Positions 10,348 to 25,176 of a stretch of 64,000 nucleotides of DNA are shown here, piece by piece (positions within the stretch are counted from its first letter, which is position 1; each line of letters starts with the position of its first letter). The notes beneath the pieces are model-generated. The model was not told the origin of the DNA, ran no database searches, and saw only the letters and a program-made list of their open reading frames with translations. The DNA is from Protea cynaroides (taxonomy: Eukaryota; Streptophyta; Magnoliopsida; Proteales; Proteaceae): the NCBI GenBank assembly GCA_028583415.1, contig CM053265.1, forward strand, positions 24,126,830 through 24,190,829, written 5' to 3'. Both the position numbers and the translations under genes were made by a program.

Positions 10348-11400
10348 AGGAACCTTCATCTGCCATTTTAAGAATAACTTGTGCCATTCCCCCTAGGTAG
10401 AATCCAAACCCACCATAGACGACCCTAGAATTAGTTTCCACATTAGGTTAAAACCTACCATATATAACCTCCCTAGAGTTAGATTCTACATTAGGTTAGA
10501 ACTTATCATATATAGCACACTACAGTCAATTTTTCCATTAGGTTAGAAACCTGCCATAAATAGACCCGTTAGGGTTGAACCCCCATGGAAACTAAAAATT
10601 ACCTCATTTAGGTTAGTGGAGATCATTTTCGAGCAACATACTTGACATTTGTTGTACAATTGAAATGAAAATACTTGAGATTTGTTGCTCCATTAGTGAT
10701 GTACTACTTGTCATGCGTGTTCACTACAAGATCTTGTGTGTAAGCTTTGGAAACTATGACTATACACACAAGGAAGGGAAAATAAGAAAAGGAATAGAAA
10801 TAATTTAGAAAATATAAGATTCTATTAGCTAATTAGAAAAATCAAAGAGGGTCCACTAATAGCATGCCACATCTCACACAAGGGTTCTCTCAAAGATCTT
10901 GTATGTTTACTTTGAAAGTTTTGACTTTACACACAAGGAATGGAAAACAAAAATTTTTAGAAAGAAATAAAGCTACAAGGAGATGCTATTGGCTAATTAA
11001 GAAGTTAATGAGGGATTTAATAGTAGAGTGACATGTATCATTGAATAAATATAGACACAAATTTTGTGTGTTGTCATAGGAAAGTGGCTAAAATTAAAAT
11101 GAAAAGGAAAAAAAGAAAAAACGAAAGAAGGAAAGGAAATTTTGAAAAACTCTATAAACTTAATGGTCTCTAATTAGTTATCAATTCAAACATTTTATTT
11201 GAACAAAAAATAAGGTGACACATGTCAAAGATCCAATATGCACATCAAATCTAAGACAAAACATCGAAATAGAGAAAATTCAATTAAGGCTATTGACAAC
11301 TCATTGTGAGTTGGCAAATGAGAGCCTTAGGGCTATAAATAAGACCAAAGGGAGTGTCCAAAGCATCCATTCAAATTGGAAACCCCCCATTTCTCAAAAA
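10348..11400. repeat. AT-rich intergenic stretch with degenerate duplications
   Basis: No gene seen. About four imperfect ~55-bp units built on CATTAGGTTAGAACCTACCATATA lie at 10430-10570. A second duplication of roughly 170 bp (GATCTTGTGTG...ACACACAAGGAA) occurs at about 10730-10890 and 10895-11060. Confidence 0.45.
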
Positions 11401-11444
11401 ATGTGAGCAAGTGAGAAAGAAGAGAGAAATAGAGGAAAAGAAAG

Positions 11445-11446
<2 letters not shown>

Positions 11447-11484
<38 letters not shown>
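11447..11484 (+). repeat. (GA)n microsatellite
   Basis: About 19 GA units, the remnant of the LTR purine tract. Confidence 0.95.
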
Positions 11485-11491
<7 letters not shown>

Positions 11492-11754
11492 GAAGCTCTC
11501 ACCTCTATCATCGTCATCCTCCATCAAGCTCCAGTAAAATGGGTCTTCATCCCCATAGAGAGACAAGGTTAGTCTCCTTCCCCACCTCTATTAAAGCTTC
11601 ATGAAGTTACATATACTAAAATTGACTGAAATAGGAGCAACTGTAGAGTAGCATGTTTTCTTGCATTCCAGTGTAAATTCCACTATTAAAATTCAAATCA
11701 AATATTTTTTCATGAAAATATATGTTATAAAGATTCTATATGTTATAAAAATTC

Positions 11755-11756
<2 letters not shown>

Positions 11757-11786
<30 letters not shown>
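11757..11786 (+). repeat. (TC)n microsatellite
   Basis: About 15 TC units. Confidence 0.95.
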
Positions 11787-11796
<10 letters not shown>

Positions 11797-13994
11797 GAAT
11801 TTGAGCTCCTTCCATGGAGAATTTCCAAGGAAAAAAAATTCCCAAATAAGGTTCAGATTTAGAAGAGTCAGATCTAGAATCTGACTGTAATATTGATTTC
11901 AGACATATAAGATGAAGTTTTCTAACCTCCAAAAAATTATGCAACATGCCCTAATACGTTAAGAAGATCTTCCAGGAAGTCCAGATCGATTTAGATCTAG
12001 GATGACCTCCAAAAAAATTATTTAATGCACAGAAGTCAAAAAGAGAGACTGAACAAAAGCACTCTGTTCATGGGCCTAGAAGTAGGGTCTCTACAAAGAA
12101 TCCAGGAAAGAAGAAAACATAGGGGATGTATCCCTTCAAGTATGTTATCTCCTATTCAATTTGAAAGGATTTGGACCGAAATTGAATTTTTGGTGGATTT
12201 TACACTAGAATTAGATAGAATCTGAAACAGAATTTTGCATCACTTTGACTGATAAACTTGAGCATGATAAAAATCGATTCTCCAAATTTTGAGAAAGGTA
12301 AAGTTAGCATTCTGAGTCTAGTTTTTTAGCATGTAATTGGATTTAAATTTCATGAAAAATTTAATTTTGTACAAAATATACAAGATAGGTATACAGAGCT
12401 GGAACATGTTGTTTTTCACATAATGAACTATCTTACCTATTTTCGCATAATCTCTTATACATATGATAGGATAAATGCATTCCCTACCATATTTGGTGAT
12501 CCTAATATATATGGTAAGATAGACATATTCAGTGTCATATTTGCTAGATTTTTTTGGTAGAATATGAAAACATTCTTACCACGTTTCAAAGATTTACATG
12601 ATTTGGTAAGTTTTGAAATAGAAAATATTTCTTACCTAATATGCATTGTCACTCATCATGTTATATTTGGTAGGTTAGAAAGATTTCTTACCTCATATAC
12701 GCCTACCTTATATGCACATTCCATGCTTAGAAGATGCTATAATTAGATCTTGCCATGCTTAGAAGACAGCATATCTAGATCTTATCATATTAGCACATGC
12801 CATATTTAGATGAATCTTTCCATATACACATGATAATTGCCATGTTTAAATAGAACATCTTATTTGAGCAATAATTTAATTCATGTAACATTCTAGTTGA
12901 ACATGTCGTATTGTACACTAAAAGACAAACTAGGAGTGAGGATGTACATTAAGGTACTCACATACTTAGTAAGGGCAAAAAAGAAAATAAATATAAATCT
13001 TAATAAAGAAAGATTGTGCCTAGCCAAACATTCCAAAAATAGAGCCAAAATGTAAAGGGTAGTTTTAGGACGATCCTTATCCCTCAATAACCCTACCCTA
13101 AAACAAGGTTACCCCTAATTTAGAACAAGGTTAACCCCTTAGAACTAGTACAAGTCCTAAATTCTTAAAACTAAAATAAGTTCTACAACCCTTTAACGTA
13201 AAATAATGTTATCAACCTTTAACCTAGAACAAGGTTATCATCCCCTTAGACCTAAAACAAGCTCTAAGCCCCTACCTAGAATAGCTTATCAAACATCAAA
13301 CCCGCCGAACTACGCAGATCCTGATTCTAAGCAAGAAACCTTAAAATACTTAGGTAATTTGGGAAGAACTTCTAAATACGGACCCATGATCTATTTGGAC
13401 TATCCATCCATCCATAAAGGTTATTCACTATCCATCCACAAACCCATTAGACTCCTAAGGTCATCCATCATCCATCACCCATATCCATACCCATAGAACT
13501 TTCAAGCCAATCTAGCATAAATTCAAACTTGAATAAAGAATCTAACTAAATCAAGCATAAACTTTAATCACACCTGAACTACGGTGGTGAGCCTAATTTT
13601 TGGAAGATTCTTGAGATATATAGGCAATGTGGAAGATTCCAAATTCAGTTCAAATAAAAAAAGTCTAGCATGGAAAAGGCATAGGAGACCAATCTCGATT
13701 GGGCGGTTTGGGTGCTTAACCCCTTTCTATAACCTTAGCCTGACACTTACCCCGATCTCTGAAATAAACCAAAAGCTAATATAAGGGTCATGAGTCAATA
13801 GAAGTCTTGTCTTATGATGAGACTATATTTTGAGGTTCTAAACCTTAATCTAGGTGGCGAATCCAAATTTTCAAACCCGAGGATGTCATCTAAATTCCCT
13901 TACATGTCTTCACACCAAGGAACTAAAGGAGACAATTCTAATAGAAGCTTACTCATCTCCACACTCCATGCATCCTGGCAGCACCTAAATATAC

Positions 13995-15175
13995 CACAAT
14001 TTGAAGAAAGAATTTTGGTGGAGAGGAATGAAAGTAGGCGTGGCTAAGTTCGTGTACAAGTGGTTGAAATGCTAGTAGGTCAAAGCAGAACGACAAAGGC
14101 CGGCCAAAAAATTATAGCCATTGCCTATATTAGAATGGAAATAGGATCATATTACCATGGACATCGTCACAGGGTTGCCATTGACCTCAAGTGTTGTTGA
14201 TGCGGTTTGGGTAATCGTGGATATATTCACCAAAATAACAAGATTCATCATTATTCTACCACAATATTATATGGATAAACTGGCTTGATTATATATAGAC
14301 AACATCATATGCGTACATGGTGTCCCAGCCAGTATAGTGTCTAATCGTGATCATAGATTTACATCAAAGTTTTGGGAAAGATTACAAACTTCCATGGGTA
14401 CCCAGCTGAAGTTTAACATAACATTTTACCCTCAAACAAATGGGAAATCTGAGAGAACAATGCAATTACTTGAGGATATGCTCATCACATGTGCATTGGA
14501 CTTTAAAGATAATTGGGATCAGAACCTCTCGTTAATGGAGTTTGTATATGATATTAGCTATCAATCCACCATCAAGATGCCCTACATGAAGCATTATATG
14601 GGAGGAAGTGCAGATCCCCATTATGCTAGAATGAAGTGAGAGAAAGAAAAATCCTTGGACCAGAAATCATCTAAGAAACCTATCAAAAAGTTGATTTGAT
14701 TAGAGGAAGGATTAAGACAGGCCAAACAAGGCAAAATATTTACGTCGACAAGCAACATAAGGACCTTGAGTTCGAGGTAGGTGACAAGGTTTTCTTGAAA
14801 GTATGTCCTTTTCAAGGGAATAAAAAGATTAAGAAAGGGAAATGAAGCCCAAGATATGTAGGATTGTATGAGATACTCGGAAAAAGTGGGCAATAGCCCA
14901 TTAGCTAGCTTTACTTAGCATTATCTGGAGTTCATGACATGTTTCACATATCAATGCTGAAGAAATGTATCAATGATCTTACCTTCATTTTGAACACAGA
15001 GCCACCAATGATGGACTTGACCTATGAAGTAGAACCATTGGCAATATTGGATAGGAAGATCCATGAGCTCAAAAATTGCTCCATTGTCTATATCAAGGTG
15101 CAAATGAAGAATCACACCAGTGAAGAAGTATTGTGGGAAAAAGAAGAGGATATGCATGAGAAGTAGCGGTAGTTG
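13995..15175 (+). pseudogene. Decayed Tekay-type integrase and chromodomain remnant
   Basis: Translation recovers FWWRGMKVGVAKFVYKW, VKAERQRPA, MDIVTGLPLTSS (first catalytic Asp), SIVSNRDHRFTSKFWERLQ (second Asp) and QTNGKSERTMQLLEDML (Glu). It then shows a GDKVFLKVCPF-like stretch, MFHISMLKKC and the chromodomain-like VQMKNHTSEEVLWEKEEDM. Stops and frameshifts occur throughout and the second catalytic motif has Asn before Arg-Asp. Gag, protease and RT are absent upstream, so only the 3' end of the element remains. Confidence 0.85.
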
Positions 15176-15231
15176 TTTAAAGGATCAGGTACATCAATTT
15201 TGGGAAGAAATTTCTATATGTGGGAGGGAGT

Positions 15232-16952
15232 TGTAAGACCTGCATCCAAAATTCAGGCCTAATATGAATTTTTGACATGTGTCTTCCCATTGAAATGATA
15301 CAAGGAACTGTATCTGTTTAGACACGTATCTTGAACATGGTAAGACATTCAAATTGTGTTATTTTAAAAAGAAACCATGCAAGAACCATGAGGAGTTGTG
15401 CTTAGGACAAAATACAACCAAATAGCACTCAGTTAGGTGTTCGGGCGCAGGTGTGTAGGTGCACAACCTGTGCCCCTGTCGCCCACACGTACCTGCAGTG
15501 TGGTTCCTCTGGCCAAAGCCATTCGGTGTGAACTCGATGGTTGCTTAATCAATCACCCTTGGACTTCACAAATGACGTGGGACCATTATGGGACAAGTGG
15601 AATATATTTTATTTAAATAATTAAAGATCAATAACCTAAATTACTAAGATTTAGGAGGAAGACCAAGTCTTCCCTCCTTTTTGTGCACAGGAGTATTGGA
15701 GTCCAACTCCAATTGGGAAGGGATCTTCCCAAGCACAAAGGAATCTTCCAACTCACCTCATGCATAGGAGCTTGCCATGTGGCAATGGTGGGACCCATAA
15801 ATCTTGTAGTACATTGCAACAAGGAAGGGAAGAGAGGAGTTGCACTCAAGATTCAACTCTTCCTCTCCCCCTTTCTATAATAGCAAACCTCAAGTGCTCG
15901 AACCACTTTGGTTCACTCAAGATCCAACTCTTCCTCTCCCCCTTTCTATAATTAGCAAACATTAAGTGCTCAAACCACTTTGGGTTTAAAGCAAGTTTTG
16001 GAGAAGAGAGAACAAAAGGAGGTATGGAGGAAGAAGAAGGTGGGTACCTAAGAGGAGTTCTTCCCAAGGCAGCCCAACCAAAGATTGGAAGGATAGATCT
16101 AAGGTAACCTCTGGAAAACTCTCTTCTATGTTGTTCTTAGACTTGGAAAGAACATAGGAGAAAAAATCCATCCTCTGAAATCAAGGAGACAAAGCCTCTA
16201 ATAGCCATTAAAGGTAGGATAAGCAAACCCGGGAATACTGAACTGATTTGGTCACAACTTGTAACAACGACCGTATGAGTTGAAAAGCTTGGATATAACC
16301 TAAAACCAACAGTGTAAATGACCCACCATTGATTCTAGACCTTGGAACAGGTCTTAGGAGACCTTATGAGGGAAAACTTTACCTTACAATATAAAAAGCT
16401 GAAGTTTAGACGTAATAGGAATTGCCGGCCAACAAACCCGTTGCTCTCACCCTGTCGTGTGTACAACCCGAGAGGACTGTTTTCTCTCTTGAATATATTT
16501 TGATCTCAAGTGCTGTGCGGGCCCATACATATGGAGGCATATTATCAGTCGTACATCATCGCCTACATAGTCCTTGACGGTATCAACACTCATAGAAGCA
16601 ATGTTTCTTTGCCTCACACATCATTTCCTCCAATGATGCGAGAAATTTGAACCAATGATGCGAGAAACAAGGGAAGGCACTATGTCTGCAACAGAGCATG
16701 ACTTCACCTCACCACCTAAGGTAAGGGGATTAGCTTGACTTATTTTACTGTTTCTCGCTTGTTTGCCTTACTTGTGTTTGTTCCTTATTTGATAACATGA
16801 CATCCAATATCTGTACTAACTGTCCATGAACATACATTTATATATTATCTTGTTTCTTTGGAACATTATTTTTGTTTAGTCTTTGTGGAATGATGGAAAA
16901 GGGGGGAGGTGTTAGCCTTTGGGCTCTGCCATTCATATAGGCATTGCTTTAC
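15232..16952 (+). repeat. 3' LTR of the decayed element (start clear, end uncertain)
   Basis: The LTR starts TGTAAGACCTGCATCC right after a GTGGGAGGGAG polypurine tract. Its U3 has an inverted-repeat tract at 15430-15500 (GCGCAGGTGTGTAGGTGCAC... answered by CACACGTACCTGC). A duplicated TATA-like segment follows at 15843-15985 and a donor-like CTAAGGTAACC near 16100. The start resembles the LTR at 62622 (TGTAAGATCTGCACC). The 3' end before 16952 could not be placed and no mini-ORF was found. Confidence 0.65.
15843..15985 (+). repeat. 71-bp tandem duplication carrying a TATA-like box
   Basis: Two copies of a unit beginning CACTCAAGATCCAACTC and containing CCCTTTCTATAAT lie head to tail (15843-15913 and 15914-15985), with about ten differences. 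Both sit where the LTR promoter is expected. Confidence 0.85.
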
Positions 16953-17399
16953 GTATGTGTGAGGACAAAGATCGTAATCTTTTTAGAAGTTGCCACCTAG
17001 ATTAAGGTCTAGGACCTTAGAAATGTGAAATGTCACCCTAAGGTAAAACTTCGATTGACTCATGACCCTTAGATTGGATTTCTGGTCCATCAGAGATTAG
17101 GTAAGCGTCAGGTTACGGTTATGAGAAGGGGTTAGGCACCCAAACCGCCAGATCAAAATCGGTCTCCTATGCCTTTCCTATACTAGACTATCTATTAAAC
17201 CGAACCAAACCAAGTGGTTTGATATCATTGAATCGAATCTGTATCCATCAGATTGTCTACGTATCACGGAATTATTCAAAAAATCAGGTTCACCATTTCA
17301 GGTGTGATTAAAGTTTATGACTATGATTTATGCTTGTATTTGATTATGTTCATTGTTCAAGTTGAAGTTTATGCTTGAAAGGATGAGAAACCCCATGGG

Positions 17400-17820
17400 T
17401 TAGGATCTAGATAGTCCATGTGAACTGATAGATAATCCTAGTGGATCTAATAATGGAGAACCCTTTCTGGATTAAAATGTGGATAACCCTATTTGGGTCA
17501 AAATATGGATAACCCTTTCTGGGTTGGAATGTGGATAAATATCCTAGTGGATCTATGGATAGTCTAAGTGGACTAAGGTTTGGATCCGAATTTGGATTTC
17601 TCCCAAATGGCCTACGTATCCTAGGGTTTGACCTAGGAATCAGAATCTACGTAGTTCAGGATGGATAACCTTATTTGGGTTAAAATATGGGTGGATATCC
17701 TAGTGGATCTATGGATAATCTGAGTGGACTAAGGTGTGGATCCGAATTTGAGTTTCTCCCAAATGGCCTATGTATCCTAGGGTTTGCCCTATGAATCAGA
17801 ATCCACGTAGTTCAAGACTG
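17400..17820 (+). repeat. Intra-LTR tandem repeat (GGATAACC / CCTAGTGGATCTATGGATAG)
   Basis: About two copies of a ~165-190 bp block: TCCTAGTGGATCTATGGATA, GGATCCGAATTTG, CAAATGGCCTACGTATCC, TAGGGTTTGACCTAGGAATC. The blocks are separated by GGATAACCCTATTTGGGT. Followed at 17820-17945 by GTTCTAGGTTTAGGGTTTAG units. Confidence 0.8.
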
Positions 17821-19783
17821 GATAACCTGTTCTAGGTTAGAATGTGAGAACATATTCTAGGTTTAGGGTTTAGAACCTATTCTAGGTTTAGGATTGAGAA
17901 TCTATTCTAGGTTTAGGATTGAGAACCTATTCTAGGTTTAGGGTTTATCGAGGGGCAAAAATTATCCTGAGCTACCCTTTTCATCCTGAATTCTAATTTT
18001 GGAAGGTTTGGGAAAGCATTCTCTTTCTTTATTAAGATTTTTATTATTTCCCATTATGCCCTTCCCAAGAATGTGGGTGCCTAAATGCACGTCCCCACAT
18101 CTAATATGTTTGCTAAGTGTACAGATATGGCAGTTCGACTAGGGTGTTGCACAAAATAAGTTATTGTCAAAATTATATATTCTATCTGAGCACGACAATT
18201 ATGACATTTGTGGAAAGATTTACATATATGGTAAGATTTAAACATGGCATGTGAATATATGCAATCTACCAAATATAGAAAATATACTTATCTAATATCG
18301 TAAACATGTCCAACATGGCAAGAAATATTTTACTTACCAAATATGATAAGCAACCTAACAATTATCTGCCAGATGGTGCAAAGATGCCAAATTAGTGATT
18401 ATGTTCATATTGGCCAAATACGCCTTCCATATATAGATTTGTACCTATTCAAAACCCTGTCTCCAAAAGTTTAAATCAGCCTCAAGACACATCAAATCGA
18501 AGGTCTTCTAGATACCTACAACTTCTCTGAAGATGTCAGAACCAAACTAAGCTTTCTTATTGGTCCAATTTAGCTCACCAAATTCGGCTAAACAAAATAG
18601 GCTAAAATGGCTTCAATTCCGGACCAGCAATGAGAGGATATTCATGAAATATTCTATAGGTCCAAAAAAAATATTCTATCAACATGAGAATTTTCTAAAC
18701 TGCCAGGTCTAACTTTCTCATTTTTGAGTGAGTCCAAACTAAGTCTCAAATGTCCTGTAACAGATTCATTAAGTCCAAATGAGTCTCAAAATATGTCCCT
18801 ATAAAGAGAACTCAAAATCCTAACTTTTATTGCGAGGGAAGAAATTCCAGAAAGGGAACTAAGTAGGTCAAAATTGCACCCCAAGCGTGGGATTGTGCAC
18901 TGGTGGAATCTGTTCCAGATTCTTACCAGTCACACAAGAGAATCCATATTAAATTGAATTCATGTTGAACATTTAAACCACTTACATTTACAGATTCCTA
19001 ATAGATAGATTTACATTTTCTCAAATGAACTAACAAGAAAATTCTAGGTCTAATATATTGCAAACTTTAGTTTACAGTCATACAAAAATTTTGTCTAGAA
19101 CTTGGAAAGACAGTGACTAATATGCGTTCAATAAATCATATCAAAAGCACATAAATCCAAAGAATATGAGATTAGTACCCAAAATTAGGTATTTTCTATA
19201 CCTATGACTTTTATGAAGAAAGGTTCACCGGAATATGAATGGATAACCCTGTTCTAGGGCTCCCAACAAGGGTGGTCTCAACTGTACCCAAGGAAGGTAA
19301 TTTCGAATTCAGGGATTTTTCACATAGCTTAGTGAAATCCAATAAGGCCAATTTTTTTTATGGGATCTTCCTCCCATATTAGGGGACCTCCCATAAATTT
19401 TTGGGCTACAAATTCAATAAAAAAGTAGGTCTTTCATGTTATGCAAATTTGGATTCTAGATCTGGATTTTTCAGATCTAGAATTTCATTCACAAAATTAT
19501 TTAACTAAGTAAACCATCAAGGAATGAGCTTAAATTTGGAGGGCATGCATATTTTATTATGGAGAATCTATAAAAAAAATACCAAATCATGATTCTCATG
19601 ATGAAATATTATACAGGAATGAAATCACATGTAAAGAACCATGCTTGCTCCTATTTGGCTATTTAACATGCAAGCTCTATGGAAGCCATTAATGGAGGAT
19701 GTTGGAGGTCACTTATCTGGTCCCAAGAGTGGGTGAAGAACCTTTCCTAGTACATGGAGGAGATCCAAGACGATGGTAGAGGT

Positions 19784-20904
<1,121 letters not shown>

Positions 20905-21951
20905 ATAATATATTATACATTATACACATATAAAAGAAATGCATGCATATGGACTGACGTAACTTGGTCTGGATTGGTTTGAGCTGGGCCGGACTAAGTT
21001 AGACTAAGTTGGATTAAGCTGGTTTGGACCAAGGTTGACATTTCATAGTCCATTTCTGTCACCCTTCCATATGAAATTTTTCGATAGTATCTATTCCAAA
21101 TTTCTTACTTTCACTTTGTAGAACATTAAAAATGAGGAATATTATAACTTGAATCACCTCATTTGAAAATAAAATGACCAACTTATGAATTTCTAAAGTT
21201 TAAGCAGGTCAATTATCGATAATTTGGCTGACCATTCTGCATGGGATCCTTCGGAGACTTCTATCGGAAATCCTTTACGTCCACTTTATAGAGTATTAAA
21301 AATGGAACATAATGAAACTGAAATTACCTTATTTGGATGTGAGGTGACCAAAATATGAATTTTCGAAGATTAAATGACCATTCCCATGTGTAATTTTGCA
21401 TGGGACCCTTCGGAGACTTCTACCCGAGATTTTCTTACGTCCATTTTGTAGAACATTACAAATGAAGAATAATGGTCTTGGAATCATCTGAATCCGACGT
21501 AGAACGACAAAGATATGAAGCTTTAAAGTTCTAACTATAATTTTGCATGAAAGCTTGCATGGGGCCCACTGGTGACTTCTACCTGGGATTTTTCACGTCC
21601 ACTTTGAAGATGACTGAAAATAAGAAATATTGGCCTTTGAATCATCTGATTCCGGTATCAGATGACCAAGATATGATGTCTTGAAGTTTTAAATGATAAT
21701 GCATGCATCATACGATAATTATGTAAATGCCCTTTGCACTTTTAAACTGCGATATCTGTTTGATGTCAGAATTGATAATTCCAGTCTCATCTCGAGATAA
21801 TTTCGCGACCTGTACATCCAAGTAGGTAATAACCTAAGACCCTGCTGTGGGGTTCATTAGAAAATCACAAACCCTTGGGTTAAAAGTCGAAAAACCTGCC
21901 ATATTGGTTTACTTATGCTGAGGGTGGCAAAAATGGGGTGCTTACAGTATG

Positions 21952-22876
21952 CTAGTATCTTAGTGGGATCTTGATGACTGGAATGGGATAGGAGTTTTGA
22001 ATGGGTGATATTAGTTTTGATTATTATAAAAAAAGGGTATAAATTCAATTAGGTTTAGTTTTGGAACAGATAAACCGACTAAAATTGAATTGAACCGAAT
22101 TAAAGCCAAAAACACTGATTAAGTTACTCAGTTGGGAAGAATGGAGAAGGGTTTGGACTGCCATTGAAGAATCTCAGAGCTTCATCCATCTTTTCACATT
22201 TCGTATATAGATTGAGAACAGAAGACACAACAAGAACATCAGTTTATTTTGCTCTTTTTCAAATCCAACAGTGACATAGACATTGATGAGATCGAGGGTT
22301 CGAAGACAGTGACCAGCGGAGAAAGATAAAAATGATGGAAGGAGGAAGGACCGAAAACTAATTAGAGAACTAATAACCGAAGGGGATTTATTTTAATTTA
22401 GGAACTTGGGACCAAAGATATTTGGATGGATTTTATTTTATATATATTACCTTCAACCAAACAAAACCTAAATGATTTACACTCTTAATTCTATGTAAAC
22501 TAGAAGTTTTTCCTTTTATGATTTCTTTGTTTTATTTCTGATGCATTTACATCATGGTATTGAAATTTATAGGTACCCGTGTAGTTCTGTGTTGAATCAG
22601 ATGACGATGATCATCACCATGGGATTTGTGTGTTCTCATTTCCGAGAATCAAATATATCAATCCAATATCATTACGCTTTAATCTCAGCAAACACAATAA
22701 ATCCTTTGAGATAACCGACAAAATGAATCTCAAAACAATACAAAATTGTAATTAATTTTGGACCAAACGAACCTCAAATCAACCTAAATAATTGTGGATG
22801 ATTTGGACAAAATTAAAAATTATAAATTGAAAATTCATTTCCCTATATTTTTTTTTACCTTGGATTCAAGTGCTTG
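21952..22876. other. Intergenic stretch, nothing recognised
   Basis: AT-rich sequence without convincing reading frames, between the solo LTR's target duplication and the hAT-like element. Confidence 0.5.
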
Positions 22877-24347
22877 TAGGGCTGCAACAGTCAGGTTGGG
22901 CCGGGTATTTATAAACCCAAGCTCTACATTGAGTCCCTTAAAACTAACCCAGACCTGGTCCGACCATATCAGGTCAGACAAACCTTCAATCCAAACCCAA
23001 TCCTGTCAGGGTTCAGCTTAACTCCACCAGTCCCTGATTAACCTTGATTAGGCTGAGCAGGCTGGGTAGCCTCTGATTGCCCTGTGTTTGATCAGTTTTT
23101 GCTTTACTTATAATATTAATATACCATCAATCTAATTTGGCCAAATAATCAAACCAATTAGTAGATCAATAATTTGAAAATGATGAACAAAAGTTTTGCA
23201 GAGAGCAGGTTCTTGTTCTATTTAAGAGTTATTCGTTATTTATTCATTGGGAGATTACCAAGAAGGCAAGAATAATTATTGATTTGGTGACTAGTAGATT
23301 TACGATGTCGTGGAATATATAGTTGGGAGTGGAGAAATGGAAGATCTATTTATATTGTTGACTAATCCAGCCATATCCTGTACAACTTAGTTATTAATAG
23401 ATTTTGTCTTGCTTTCCGTATCAGGAGGAACTTAGATGTGTGTTTTCTCAACCACAAAACCGAAACTTGGAGAACTGAGAAATCTAGTGCAGTCTATACT
23501 TACAAAAACCCATTTCTCTAGTTCGGATCCACATCCTCTTCTCCTAGAGATTCGGGAGGAGAGGAGGTGGTCCCATTAGATGGCTGACGCTGGGGCTCGA
23601 GTGAATCCGAATTCTACATTCGAGCCGATAAACTAAGCCGACAAGGGAGTGTTGGCTCGGATGAAGAGCTCTGATTCACTAGAGCCCTAGATGTCGACCA
23701 TCTAACTGGGCCGCGGCCTCTCCTCCCGAACCTCTGGGAGGAGAGGATTTGGATACCTCTAGTCCTCTCTTCAGTATTTGAAGAAACTGTACTCTGTTAC
23801 TCATCTTTCTCGTTCAGAAAGATGGCAAGAGACAATAGAGCTTTGCAACCATGGATGGAAGTTGCACCAGCCCTCTATATCTCTTTTTCTTTTCCATTTT
23901 TGCGTGCACCCTCTCTTCTCCTCTTTCTTTTTCTTCCTCCATGTTCCTGATCCTGTTCCTCTTCTTTCCTCTCATCTGCCGCCACTATCTTTTTTCTCTT
24001 GTTTCTTACGATTGATTTTTCCCCCATCTTCTTTCGTCTTCTGTTTTTAAACCCTAGCTAATGGAAAAAGTCCATTGTACATCTCTTTTCCATTTTTTCC
24101 AAAATAACACCTTCTTATTCTTAGTTTGTTAACTAGCTAAAACAAGCCCATAAATATAGGGTCGGGCTGGTCGGGTCAGGCTGGACTCAACCCAAGGCTT
24201 CAACCCAAATCCGGCTCGACCCTATCTACATTTGCAATAACATGGGCCTAAACTCGGCCCTATCTGGGTTTATGGTGGGTTGGCCCTGTTCTGGCCCACG
24301 GTGGATTAGGGCAGGCTCAGATTTGCCAGGCCAAACTTGTAACCCTA
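22877..24347. mobile_element. Non-autonomous hAT-like element with 8-bp target duplication
   Basis: The left end TAGGGCTGCAAC and the right end GTTACAAG inverted (TAGGGTTACAAG) form short terminal inverted repeats. They are flanked by AGTGCTTG (22869-22876) and AATGCTTG (24348-24355), 7 of 8 identical. Subterminal regions are rich in GGGTCGGG, GGGCCGGG and their complements, as in many plant hAT-derived elements. No transposase was found. A fold-back element sits inside. The 8-bp duplication is the family hallmark for hAT; lineage assignment otherwise rests on ends only. Confidence 0.65.
23518..23763. repeat. Fold-back MITE nested in the hAT-like element
   Basis: Two arms of about 100-110 bp, 23518-23626 and 23655-23763, are imperfect inverted copies. 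For example ATTCGGGAGGAGAGG on the left faces CCTCTCCTCCCGAA on the right, and TTAGATGGCTGAC faces GTCGACCATCTAA. Only about 30 bp separate them. Confidence 0.75.
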
Positions 24348-24495
24348 AATGCTTGATCTAGGGCTGAATGATCTATTTTTCCTATCTTCTTTTGTATAGA
24401 ATATAGATATGGTAGATAATCTTTACCAAAAAAAAAAAAGAAAGAAAAAAGATATGGTAGATAATCAATTTGTCCCATTTAATTTATCAAAAATA

Positions 24496-24526
<31 letters not shown>

Positions 24527-24535
24527 AAACATTTT
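24496..24535 (+). repeat. (AAAT)n microsatellite
   Basis: About nine AAAT units. Confidence 0.95.
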
Positions 24536-25176
24536 GTCTCATTTAAATTGGATAAAGATCAATATGGACTAATCTATCTATACATGGTAGGCAACAAATG
24601 TCTGAATACACTGACGTTGGCCATGGGACCATCTAAATCAGACAAAGCGGTCATCAAAAGCTTTATCAGATGAGACAAATATCAAATATGTCAATCAACC
24701 CTCCTCAGTTAGTTCCATAATCAGTTAGTACCACAACCTATACCAGGCACATCTGGGGAAAAAAATTTGTAGGGAGGGGATGGAGAGTAACATGATCCAT
24801 CACACATTCGAAAATAATTTGCCTGCTATATGTATTCAATATAAGATTTCATTACTATTAATATCTAGTGGGTCCTACATCTTAGGGGAGGATCTACGCT
24901 ATATCAATAGTGATGAAATCCCATAGAAAACGCAACCAAGCGCAAGTAAAACTGATCTCGACTGTGCGATTTCTCCCTTGGATGTCATGCCGTGGAGGTC
25001 GACTGAGTGGTTCTCGTACCCTAGAGGTAGGTCCTACACATGCGTCATGTTCTTCGGATGTAAACAGAAAAGCTGTAGTTGCACACTTAGACGCCGATGT
25101 AGATCAGGATCCAAACAAGTAGTCATGGATCCACTAGAAGCCTCTTTAAAGAGAGAGAGAGAGAGAGAAAAGGAAG

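Larger units (their letters stand above)
11410..13870 (+). repeat. Decayed Tat/Ogre-type LTR fragment, plus orientation
   Basis: It matches, in reverse, the solo LTR at 16958-21946: a purine-rich run (11420-11500), then CACCTCTATCATCGTC, blocks of GGTAAGA/CATATTTGG text at 12.4-12.9 kb, and GGCATAGGAGACCAATCTC...GGCGGTTTGGGTGC at 13679-13715. The ending ACCTTAATCTAGGTGGC is at about 13840. The first ~1 kb of the LTR is missing and the TCCTCACA end is not recognisable. It contains no gene. Confidence 0.65.

Noticed and set aside
13206..14047. Small plus-strand frames as host exons
   Set aside because: They fall in the decayed Ogre-type LTR fragment or just upstream of the integrase remnant, with no family similarity.
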